Shown here piece by piece: positions 44,604 through 52,196 of a stretch of DNA of 64,000 bases. Origin of the DNA: Acidobacteriota bacterium. GTDB taxonomy: Bacteria; Acidobacteriota; Thermoanaerobaculia; Thermoanaerobaculales; Thermoanaerobaculaceae. The stretch lies in assembly GCA_016213675.1 (NCBI GenBank), contig JACQZW010000051.1, forward strand, positions 37,503 through 101,502, written 5' to 3'. The position numbers and the translations under genes were made by a program. Each line of letters opens with the position of its first letter. Positions within the stretch are counted from its first letter, which is position 1. The notes under the pieces were generated by a model. It was given only the letters and a program-made list of their open reading frames with translations. It did no database searches and was not told the DNA's origin.

Positions 44604-46481
44604 ATGAGTGCCTTCCGGAGGGTGGCGTTGCTGCAGTCGCATCCGCGGACTCCGGTGTGGCACGACTTCTACGTTCCGGACCTGGTCGAGCTCGCCGGGC
44701 TGGCCGCCGTCATCCGCCCACTGGTCGAGGAGGTCGCGATCCCGGTCGGGCCCACCGACCGCGACCCGCTGCCGGCATTCGAGCGCTACCTCCGCCGCCA
44801 CCGTCCCGACCTCGTGGGGATCTCGAGCTTCACCTGCGGGGCGAACTCGGCCCAGCGGTACGCGGCCCTCGCCCGCCGCCACGGCGCCGTGGTGGTTATG
44901 GGCGGCTACCATCCGTCGGCCCTGCCCGAGGAGGTGCTCGCCTGCCCGGACGTCGACGTCGTGGTGCGCGGCGAGGGCGAGACCACCTTCGCCGAACTCG
45001 TCCGCACCGGCTCGCCCGACGGCGTCGCCGGGACCTCCTTCCGGCGGGACGGCCAGATCGTCCACAACCCGCCGCGCGAGACGATCAAGGACCTCGACGC
45101 GCTTCCGCTGCCCCTGCGCGAGCTCCGGCCCGAGCGGTGCGGGCTGCGCGGGATCGACTACCACACCGACACGGTCTACGCCTCGCGCGGGTGCCGCGGC
45201 CGCTGCGTCTTCTGCGCCAACCACCTGGTCGGGGGCAACTGGCGCCCGCGCAGCGTCGACGCGATCCTCGCCGAGCTCCTGACCATCCCTCCGCTGCCCC
45301 GCGGTCGCCGCAAGAAGGTCAAATTCTGGGACTCGAGCTTCCTCGCCGAGCCCGAGCGGGTCGAGCGCCTGTGCCGAGGCATCATCGAGCACGGGCTCGA
45401 CCTCCACTTCCGCTACGTCGCGGAGTCCCGCGCCGAGGACGTGGTGCGGGCGGCCGCGGTGCTGCCGATCATGCAGCGGGCGAGCTTCGCCCGCATCGGG
45501 TGCGGCGTCGAGAGCCCGAACCGCCGCACCCACGCGACCCTGCGCAAGGGCCTCAACCTCGACCACGTCGGGCGGGCGGCCGAGCTCCTCGCCAGCGCCG
45601 GCCTGCAGTTCTCGAAGTTCCTCATCGTAGGCCACGACGGGGAGGACGAGGCGGACATCCTCGCCTATCCCGAGTACGCGCTCTCCCACGGTTCCCGACT
45701 GCAGAACACCACGTTCTTCGTCATGACCCCCTACCCGGGCACCGAGCTCGCCACCCGCACGGCCGCGGCCGGTACGATCGAGAGCCGCGACTGGGACCTC
45801 TACACCAACCACGGTGCCGTGGTCTCGCCGGCGGGGATCGACGCCCGCCGGCTGCAGGTCCTGCACGCCGCCGTCGCCCTGCGCTACAAGTGCTCCCGCC
45901 GCTTCGCAGCCGGCCGCTCGGCACAGGGGATCATCTCTGCGTGCTTCGAGCCGCTGCTGCTCCTGGCCACGGTGGAGCTGCAGCGCGACGGAGCGGCCAC
46001 CCGCGCTGCGGTCGCGGCCGCCCTCCACGATGCCCTCGCGGCCGCCGCGAGCACCGCCAGCCGCCCGGGACGACCAGGTCGCCGGCGGGCGCGAGAGCGC
46101 CTGGTGGCCTGCTTCCACGCCGCCGGCCGGGCGCCCCTCGTGATCGGCGTCGCTCGCGACGGCAGCGAGGAGCGCCTGCTCCTCGGCGCCGGAGCGGAAC
46201 GACTCGCGGGAGCGATCCCCGTTCACGTCTCGCTCGAGCGGCTCGTGGGCCTCGCCCAACGGCTCGACCATCGCCGGCTGGCCGCCGACGGCATGACCCT
46301 GATCCAGAACCCGCGCGCCTTCCGGATCGCCTGGCTGCCCTCGTTCGGCCGCCAGATCGCCACGGCCCTCGCCGGGCTCGCCGGCATGCTCGCCTTCAAC
46401 GTCCGGCGCCGGCTCTCGGCAGCTCCGTCGAACGGCGGCGGGCGTGCCGACACCGCCTCGACGACCAGACCCGGGGACTGA
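44604..46481 (+). CDS. B12-binding radical SAM protein
   Basis: 625 residues. The N-terminal cobalamin-binding domain (about 1-150) has VGISSFTCGANSAQ and VVMGGYHPSALPEEVL. The radical SAM domain (about 185-420) has the [4Fe-4S] motif CRGRCVFC (CxxxCxxC), KFWDSSFLAEP, and a YPGTEL segment. The C-terminal 180 residues are Arg/Ala-rich and match no family I know; they include a short hydrophobic stretch (ATALAGLAGMLAFNV). Class B radical SAM enzymes methylate unactivated carbons or rearrange ring systems. Nearby glycan genes suggest a lipid or sugar substrate, but this is inference. Confidence 0.85.
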   Translation: MSAFRRVALLQSHPRTPVWHDFYVPDLVELAGLAAVIRPLVEEVAIPVGPTDRDPLPAFERYLRRHRPDLVGISSFTCGANSAQRYAALARRHGAVVVMGGYHPSALPEEVLACPDVDVVVRGEGETTFAELVRTGSPDGVAGTSFRRDGQIVHNPPRETIKDLDALPLPLRELRPERCGLRGIDYHTDTVYASRGCRGRCVFCANHLVGGNWRPRSVDAILAELLTIPPLPRGRRKKVKFWDSSFLAEPERVERLCRGIIEHGLDLHFRYVAESRAEDVVRAAAVLPIMQRASFARIGCGVESPNRRTHATLRKGLNLDHVGRAAELLASAGLQFSKFLIVGHDGEDEADILAYPEYALSHGSRLQNTTFFVMTPYPGTELATRTAAAGTIESRDWDLYTNHGAVVSPAGIDARRLQVLHAAVALRYKCSRRFAAGRSAQGIISACFEPLLLLATVELQRDGAATRAAVAAALHDALAAAASTASRPGRPGRRRARERLVACFHAAGRAPLVIGVARDGSEERLLLGAGAERLAGAIPVHVSLERLVGLAQRLDHRRLAADGMTLIQNPRAFRIAWLPSFGRQIATALAGLAGMLAFNVRRRLSAAPSNGGGRADTASTTRPGD

Positions 46482-46518
46482 CCCTGCGTCTCCAGGTGCG
46501 GGCAGCCGCGGGGAGCGC

Positions 46519-48024
46519 TCAGCGGTGGAGGACGAGGAAGCCCGGCGCGGCGCCCTCCCAGGTGCCATACAGGCTCCTGCCGTCGCGCGAGATCGCGGCG
46601 CGCAGGAGCGCTCCCGGACGCGCAGGCGTCCGCAACGTCAGCGTGCAACGGGGGCCAACCTCGCCGGTCACCACCTCCTGAGGTCCGCCGGTCGCGGCCT
46701 CGCTCCCGGCGAGGTAGCCGGCAACCGCGCTCTCACCGGTGCGAGCCAGGCCGAGCCGCGCCGGCCAGGGCGCGGCATCGCCGCCGCCCTCACCCTCCCA
46801 GGTCCCGGCCGGATCGCAGGCCTCGGGCTCGGCGAGCACGAATGCCTCGGTGCGGCGGACGAAGGCGAGGAGGTACCCGTTGCAGTCCACGAGCCCGTCG
46901 AGCGCCGGCGGATGGCTGCCGTCGCGCCGGGTCGTGCCAAGCTGCGAGCCGTACGCGCGCACCGCCGCCAGCTTCGTCGCGCCATCGCCCCGATAGAGCT
47001 CGTCGCTCAGGCAGAGCCGGCGCTCCCGCCCGTACGGCGCGTCGTCGGGGAGCGCCGCCGGCGACTCCGGCCGTAGCCGATAGGCGCGCAGCGCCGCGAC
47101 GAAGCCAGGCTCCGCGCTCGCCCGCGCCTCGTCGGCGCACGGGCACACCAGGGCCTGCGGCGCTGGGTACCAGCAGTCGCAGTGCGCCGTCGACTTGGGG
47201 GTGTGCGCGTGGACGACCGCGAAGGCGATCGGGAGCGGTTTCTCGCGGGCGTCGTTGAGGATCTTGACGAAGTTGCCGAGGGCGGCGTGGTCGCCGTGGC
47301 CGTCGAGCGGGTGGGTGGTCACGACGAGGGTCCCGGGCCGTGCCGCCGCGAGCAGGCCCGCCAGCGTGTCGGCGAGGGTCCGGGCGGTGAGGGCGGTCTC
47401 CGGCCCCCCGGCGTAGCCGGCCGGGCAGCTCTCGCAATCCGGACAGGCCGAGAAGTCCGAGCGCCGCAGGCGCGCGTCGAGCCGGCCCGTGCGCGAGTTG
47501 CGCCACGCCGCGCCGAGGCCGGTGTCCGGGTAGCCGAGGAAACGTGGTGGCTGGCGGCCGAGGATGGCCGCGGCGGCCGCGCTCTCGCCGCGGCGGACCT
47601 CGGCGAAGCTGTCGGTCTCGGCAGTGGCGAAGTTCGACAGCTCGGCGGCGGAGCAGGTCGCGCCGCGAACCGAGCCCGACTTCCAGAAGCGGCAGGCGTC
47701 GCAGTAGGCGTCGCCGTCGGTGGCGACCACCACGTCGACGGGCTTGCCCGCCCGCATGTACGCGGTGGTGAGGCCGGCGAAGGCGATGGTCTCGTCGTCG
47801 GGGTGCGGCGCCAGGACGAGCAGCCCGGCGTACGCGGTGAGCGCCTCGTTGTCGCACGCCAGCGCGTGTTCACCCGGCGCCGTGCCCGCGGCGGCGGGCA
47901 GCTCGGCGTGACCGGCCTGCGCCGCGCAAGGGGCACAGGTCAGGGCCAGGAAGACGCCGGCGAGCAGGGTTCCGGCCGACACGGCAGCGGTGGGACGGAC
48001 ACGGGTCGCGAGCGGTGCGGTCAT
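46519..48024 (-). CDS. Secreted PIG-L family deacetylase with cysteine-rich insertions
   Basis: 501 residues, exported (signal peptide about 1-35). The PIG-L zinc motif is VLAPHPDDETIAFAG (HPDD) and the second metal site is THPLDGHGDHAAL. PIG-L enzymes remove N-acetyl groups from GlcNAc-containing substrates. Three cysteine-rich insertions are unusual: around DAYCDACRFWKSG, FSACPDCESCPAGY and AHCDCWYPAPQALVCPC. A C-terminal beta-rich domain (about 400-501) follows. It is the last gene of the GH2-MFS-ROK-lipoprotein operon; its ATG overlaps the upstream stop (ATGA). Confidence 0.85.
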   Translation of the reverse strand: MTAPLATRVRPTAAVSAGTLLAGVFLALTCAPCAAQAGHAELPAAAGTAPGEHALACDNEALTAYAGLLVLAPHPDDETIAFAGLTTAYMRAGKPVDVVVATDGDAYCDACRFWKSGSVRGATCSAAELSNFATAETDSFAEVRRGESAAAAAILGRQPPRFLGYPDTGLGAAWRNSRTGRLDARLRRSDFSACPDCESCPAGYAGGPETALTARTLADTLAGLLAAARPGTLVVTTHPLDGHGDHAALGNFVKILNDAREKPLPIAFAVVHAHTPKSTAHCDCWYPAPQALVCPCADEARASAEPGFVAALRAYRLRPESPAALPDDAPYGRERRLCLSDELYRGDGATKLAAVRAYGSQLGTTRRDGSHPPALDGLVDCNGYLLAFVRRTEAFVLAEPEACDPAGTWEGEGGGDAAPWPARLGLARTGESAVAGYLAGSEAATGGPQEVVTGEVGPRCTLTLRTPARPGALLRAAISRDGRSLYGTWEGAAPGFLVLHR

Positions 48025-49988
48025 GGCGTCTTCCTTTCCGTGGTGCTGCGGCCGGGATCGGGCGGCCGGGGCGCTCCCTCTCGTCGCGCCTCCGCGGCGC
48101 CGGCGAACACGCGGCGGACGACCTCGGCCTTGGCCGGCTCGGCCGCCAGGTACTCCCACTTCCACAGCACGACACCGGCCGACGGCGGCCGCAGTGCGGC
48201 GCGCAGGCAGGCCTCGAACTCCTCGGGGCTGAGCGTGTCGGAGTTGCGGTAGCGCACCGCGACCTGCACCGACGGCAGCACCGGGCAGCGGCACGTCGCC
48301 GCGACGTCCTCGACCACCGAGGCGATCCACTCCGGCGGCCGGTAGAGCATGAACGAGTAGGTCATCGGCGCCAGGAAGTCGGCGATCCCGCCGAGCGCGT
48401 CGCGGTCCTGAGCGACGATGCGGTCGATCGCGCCGGCGAAGTCGTCGCCGCGCCAGGGCACGACGTGGACGGCGATGCGGATGCTCGGCCGCTCCGCGCG
48501 GGCGGCCTGGATGATCTCCCACGCCAGGGAGGTGATCGTCTCACGCTTGAAGCGCGCCCACTCGGTCGGCGCCCGGGCGCGGATCCACGCCGCCGCGGCG
48601 CTCGGGTCGTCGAGCGGCAGGCCGGCGGCGCCCGGGGTAGCCGCGGCGAAGCGGCGGAGGCAGCGCGGGCAGTAGCAGGTGTCGGGCAACGCGGTCGGGT
48701 CGGCGTCGGGGCGGACCATCTCCCAGTACACGTGGTGGCGGATGAAGTCGAGCGAGAGGCCGGCCGGCCGCAGGCTGCGGACGAGCTCGCGCGCCTCCTC
48801 GACCCGCTTCCGGCGCAGCCCCTCGTCGCTCGGGCAGGCGTGCTGCACCCAGTCGTCACGGGCGGGCCGGCCGCCGGCCGTGATCGCGTACAGGCCGGGG
48901 TCGGCGTCGAGCTCGGCGGGCGCGTAGAGCACCGGGAAGATCACGTACAGCGGCATGCCGGCCCGCGCCAGCGCGGCGCGGAGGTCGTCGCGGCGGGCGA
49001 GCTCCGCCCCGACGAAGGCGGTGTTGATGCCGAGCTGGCGCCAGCGCGCCACGAGCTGCTCGGGATCGCCCTCGTGCTCGTAGACCTTCACGCCGAGGAG
49101 GGGCGGCGGGGCGGCGGCGCCGGCAGGAGGAAACACCTCGTTGACCGTGAAATCGACCCAGTACAGCCCCGCGGCGTTCGGCACGGCGGCGAGGATCGCC
49201 TCGCCGAGGCGCCGGGGCGGGTCGTCGAGACGCGACCACCAGGGGCGGTCCGAGAGGTAGCCGAGCTGGAAGCCCACCGGCGCCGGAGCGAAGGCGCGTC
49301 CCCAGGCCGCGAACTCCGCGACCATGGCGGGCAGCGACGGCAGGATCTGGCTGTCGTCGATGAAGAGCACGCCGTCGCGCACGCCCGCCGGTAGCTTGCC
49401 CGGCTCCCAGTGCTTGAGGAAGAGCCGGTAGGAGGGACGGTGGGCGCGGATCGCGGCGAGCCAGGCGCGCGCCTCGGCGTCGGTGACCGCCTGCCCCTCG
49501 GGCTGCGCCGTCGAGCGGTACCACTCGACGTCGACGCCGACGCCGACCACGCTCGGGTGATGGCGGTAGCGCTCGAGGACGAGGTCGATGAGCTCCTCGA
49601 CGCTCGCCATCGCCGGCTCGACCTGGAGCCAGACGCGGAAGCCCTGCGCGTCGAACAGGTCGAGCGCCGCCTCGTTGCGGTCTTCGGGCTCGCCGCGGAT
49701 CAGCGGTCCGCCGCCCGCGACCGGGAACGACAGCCGGCACCCCTCGCCGTCGAGCCGGCCGACGATCCAGATCGTCTCGGGCACCGCGCCGGGAAAGCGC
49801 GCGGCCATCTCCCGGCCGACGCGCGCCCAGTACGCCGGGCCGGGGTCCTGCTTCGGCCCGTAGAGCGAGTAGCGGAACCCGGCGCCGAGCGGCCGTACGG
49901 CAGTCGCCGGCTGCCGCAGTGCGGTCGGGGCGCAGCCGGCCACCAGGCCGAGCAGGCCGGTCGCCGCGAGCGCGAGCCACCGTCGCAT
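48021..49988 (-). CDS. Lipoprotein with two TIM-barrel-like domains (putative glycoside hydrolase)
   Basis: 655-residue lipoprotein (lipobox LLGLVAGCAP). The first half (about 30-290) has barrel-like alternation with VGVGVDVEWYRS and VLFIDDSQIL. The second half (about 300-630) looks like a second barrel resembling putative glycosyl hydrolases: GINTAFVGAEL, LSLDFIRHHVYWEM, DTCYCPRCLRRF (a Cys pair), and ADFLAPMTYSFML. Candidate carboxylates are present (DVEW, LDFIR), but I cannot name catalytic residues or a family. It lies 10 bp after the ROK kinase and is coupled to the PIG-L gene, so it should act on the same oligosaccharide. Confidence 0.65.
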   Translation of the reverse strand: MRRWLALAATGLLGLVAGCAPTALRQPATAVRPLGAGFRYSLYGPKQDPGPAYWARVGREMAARFPGAVPETIWIVGRLDGEGCRLSFPVAGGGPLIRGEPEDRNEAALDLFDAQGFRVWLQVEPAMASVEELIDLVLERYRHHPSVVGVGVDVEWYRSTAQPEGQAVTDAEARAWLAAIRAHRPSYRLFLKHWEPGKLPAGVRDGVLFIDDSQILPSLPAMVAEFAAWGRAFAPAPVGFQLGYLSDRPWWSRLDDPPRRLGEAILAAVPNAAGLYWVDFTVNEVFPPAGAAAPPPLLGVKVYEHEGDPEQLVARWRQLGINTAFVGAELARRDDLRAALARAGMPLYVIFPVLYAPAELDADPGLYAITAGGRPARDDWVQHACPSDEGLRRKRVEEARELVRSLRPAGLSLDFIRHHVYWEMVRPDADPTALPDTCYCPRCLRRFAAATPGAAGLPLDDPSAAAAWIRARAPTEWARFKRETITSLAWEIIQAARAERPSIRIAVHVVPWRGDDFAGAIDRIVAQDRDALGGIADFLAPMTYSFMLYRPPEWIASVVEDVAATCRCPVLPSVQVAVRYRNSDTLSPEEFEACLRAALRPPSAGVVLWKWEYLAAEPAKAEVVRRVFAGAAEARREGAPRPPDPGRSTTERKTP

Positions 49989-49998
49989 CTCCCCTCCC

Positions 49999-50868
49999 TC
50001 AGCGGCGGGCGGTGGCGTCGAGGTAGAGCGCCGCCGCACCGAGGACCGCCGCGTCCTTCATCTCGCTGGCCTCGATCACCATCGTGCCGGTGACGTGCGC
50101 GTAGCCGAACGCCTCCAGCCGCGCGCGCATCGCGGGCGCGAACAGGTCGAAGCACCGGCTGACCGAGCCGCCGAGGATGACGGCCTCCGGGTCGAGCGCA
50201 CAGGCGACCAGCATCATCACGCTCGCCACTTCGCGACCGAAGCGCGTGAAGCCCTCGAGGGCCGCGCCGTCGCCCTGGCGCGCGCGCGCCTCCAGGACCT
50301 CGCCGGCGACCTCGTACTCGCGCAGGAAGAAGCGTCCCGAGCAGTAGTCCTCGATCGTCCCGTCGCGGTACGGGATGGTGCCGAGCTCGCCGGCGCCGCA
50401 GTTGTGGCCCGAATGGAGGCGGCCGTCGATGATCAGGCCGGCGCCCAGGCCGGTCCCGAGCGTCATGCCGACCAGGTCGCGGAAGCCCCGCCCGCGGCCG
50501 AACCGGTGCTCCCCGACGGCGAACGCGTTGGCGTCGTTGTTGACGTAGGTGGGCAGCCCGAAGCGCTCCTCGAGAATCGCCTTGAGCGGGACCCGGCGCC
50601 AGGCGGGGATGTTCTGCACCTCGAGTACGACGCCGGTCGCCAGCTCGACGACGCTGGGCACGCCGACGCCGATGCCGATCGCCGACTCCTCCCGGACCTC
50701 CGCGATGGCGGCGACGATCTCGGCCAGCACGGCGTCCTCGCTGCCACGCGGAGGGATCCGGCGGCTGCCGAGGCGCGTCACCGCGCCGCCGGAGACCGCG
50801 CCCGCGGTCACCTTGGTCCCGCCGAGATCGACCCCCACGACGCTGGGCGCGCCCATCGCCCGCCTCAC
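49999..50868 (-). CDS. ROK family sugar kinase
   Basis: 289-residue ROK kinase. The ATP phosphate-binding motif is VVGVDLGGTKVTAG, the catalytic Asp is in VNNDANAFAVGE, and MTLGTGLGAGLIIDG follows. The usual GH..(C.CG..GC) zinc motif is replaced by AGELGTIPYRDGTIEDYCSG, so the zinc site appears to be lost, as in some fructokinase/glucokinase-like ROK proteins. It probably phosphorylates the monosaccharide released by the neighbouring hydrolases (glucose, mannose or an amino sugar). The GTG start overlaps the MFS stop (GTGA); an ATG at 50856 is also possible. Confidence 0.88.
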   Translation of the reverse strand: MRRAMGAPSVVGVDLGGTKVTAGAVSGGAVTRLGSRRIPPRGSEDAVLAEIVAAIAEVREESAIGIGVGVPSVVELATGVVLEVQNIPAWRRVPLKAILEERFGLPTYVNNDANAFAVGEHRFGRGRGFRDLVGMTLGTGLGAGLIIDGRLHSGHNCGAGELGTIPYRDGTIEDYCSGRFFLREYEVAGEVLEARARQGDGAALEGFTRFGREVASVMMLVACALDPEAVILGGSVSRCFDLFAPAMRARLEAFGYAHVTGTMVIEASEMKDAAVLGAAALYLDATARR

Positions 50869-52196
50869 GGCTGCGCGCTGCCGAAGCGCGAGGTCAACCG
50901 CGCGAGCAGCTCACGCGGGGAGATCCTGGCGTTGTCGACCAGCGGCTTCGCCCACAGCCCGATCGAGAAGATGTACCCCAGGGTGATGAAGAGGAGGCAC
51001 ATCGCGGCGCGCAGCCCGACCAGGTCCCCGAGCCAGCCGACCAGCCACGGCACGACGGCGCCGCCCACGATCCCGGTGCACAGGATGCCGGAGAAGGAGC
51101 CGTGGTGGAGCGCGACCGAGTTGAGGGCGAGGGAGAACACGACCGACCACATCACCGACAGGAAGAAGCCCATGAGCATGAAGGCCACGAAGGAGACCCG
51201 GGCGGGGCCGGCGAGCGCGACGGCGAGCCCGGCGATCGCCGCGGTCGCGAAGCCGACGAGCACCCGGCGGGCGTCGAAGAGCTTGAGAAGCAGCAGCCCG
51301 AGCAGGCAGCCGGCCGTCATCAGGCCCCAGAAGTAGGCGACGGCCCGCGCGCCCTCGACCTGCGGGTCGAGGCCGTGCGTGGTCTCGAGGAAGCGCGACA
51401 TCCAGTTGGCCAGCCCCTGCTCGGTCCCGACGTAGGCGAAGATGCCGAAGAAGAAGAGCCACACGAAGCGGTTGCCGAGCAGCTCGCGGTACGACGAGGC
51501 GCCTCCGGCGCGCTCGTCGGCGGCGAGCTCGACCCGCGGCAGGCGCACCGCGGCGAGGACCACGACCATCGCGAGGGTGACGACTGCGAAAACCCAGTAG
51601 AGCGACACCCAGGGCAACTCCGGGGGGACGACGCGCTCGAGCACGGCGAGCGGGGCCGCGACGTCCTTGTCCGCGGAATGCAGGCGCGTGACCAGGTAGG
51701 AGTAGACCAGCGGGCTGCCGAAGGAGGCCGACCCGAAGACGAGCTGGGCCATGACCGAGAAGAACGCGAAGTGCTCTTCCCCGCCCGCGACGCGGAGCAG
51801 CGGGTTGATCGCCACCTGCAGCATGGTCATGCCGATGCCGATCAGGAACAGCGAGGCGAGCGCCACCGCGAAGCTCGGGAACGACGCGAAGAGGAAGGAG
51901 CCGGCGAAGGCGAGCCCCCACGCCCCGACGAGGATCGGCTTTTGCCCGAAGCGCTCGACGAGGAGGCCGGCGGGGATCGACATCACGCCGTAGGCGACGA
52001 AGAACGCGAACGGCAGGAAGCCGGCGAGCGTGAGCGACAGCGAGAAGCTCTTGATGATGTCCGGCACGAGCGGACCCAAAATGTTGGTCACGAACGAGAT
52101 CACGAAGAAGATCCCGAAGACCAGGAAGACGAGCGGCATGCTGCGGCTGCGAGCCGCGACCCTGCCGGCCGCCGCCGGCGCCACCTCACCTGTCAT
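50865..52196 (-). CDS. MFS sugar permease, FucP/NagP-like
   Basis: 443-residue, 12-helix major facilitator. The start PLVFLVFGIFFVISFVTNIL and the segment VAYGVMSIPAGLLVERFGQK, then INPLLRVAGGEEHFAFF, are the pattern of the FucP/glucose-galactose/NagP sugar:H+ symporters. It would import a sugar released outside the inner membrane. The ATG at 52196 has a GGAGGTG site located within the last codons of the GH2 gene (11-bp overlap). The ROK kinase follows immediately, a typical import-then-phosphorylate pair. Confidence 0.9.
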   Translation of the reverse strand: MTGEVAPAAAGRVAARSRSMPLVFLVFGIFFVISFVTNILGPLVPDIIKSFSLSLTLAGFLPFAFFVAYGVMSIPAGLLVERFGQKPILVGAWGLAFAGSFLFASFPSFAVALASLFLIGIGMTMLQVAINPLLRVAGGEEHFAFFSVMAQLVFGSASFGSPLVYSYLVTRLHSADKDVAAPLAVLERVVPPELPWVSLYWVFAVVTLAMVVVLAAVRLPRVELAADERAGGASSYRELLGNRFVWLFFFGIFAYVGTEQGLANWMSRFLETTHGLDPQVEGARAVAYFWGLMTAGCLLGLLLLKLFDARRVLVGFATAAIAGLAVALAGPARVSFVAFMLMGFFLSVMWSVVFSLALNSVALHHGSFSGILCTGIVGGAVVPWLVGWLGDLVGLRAAMCLLFITLGYIFSIGLWAKPLVDNARISPRELLARLTSRFGSAQP

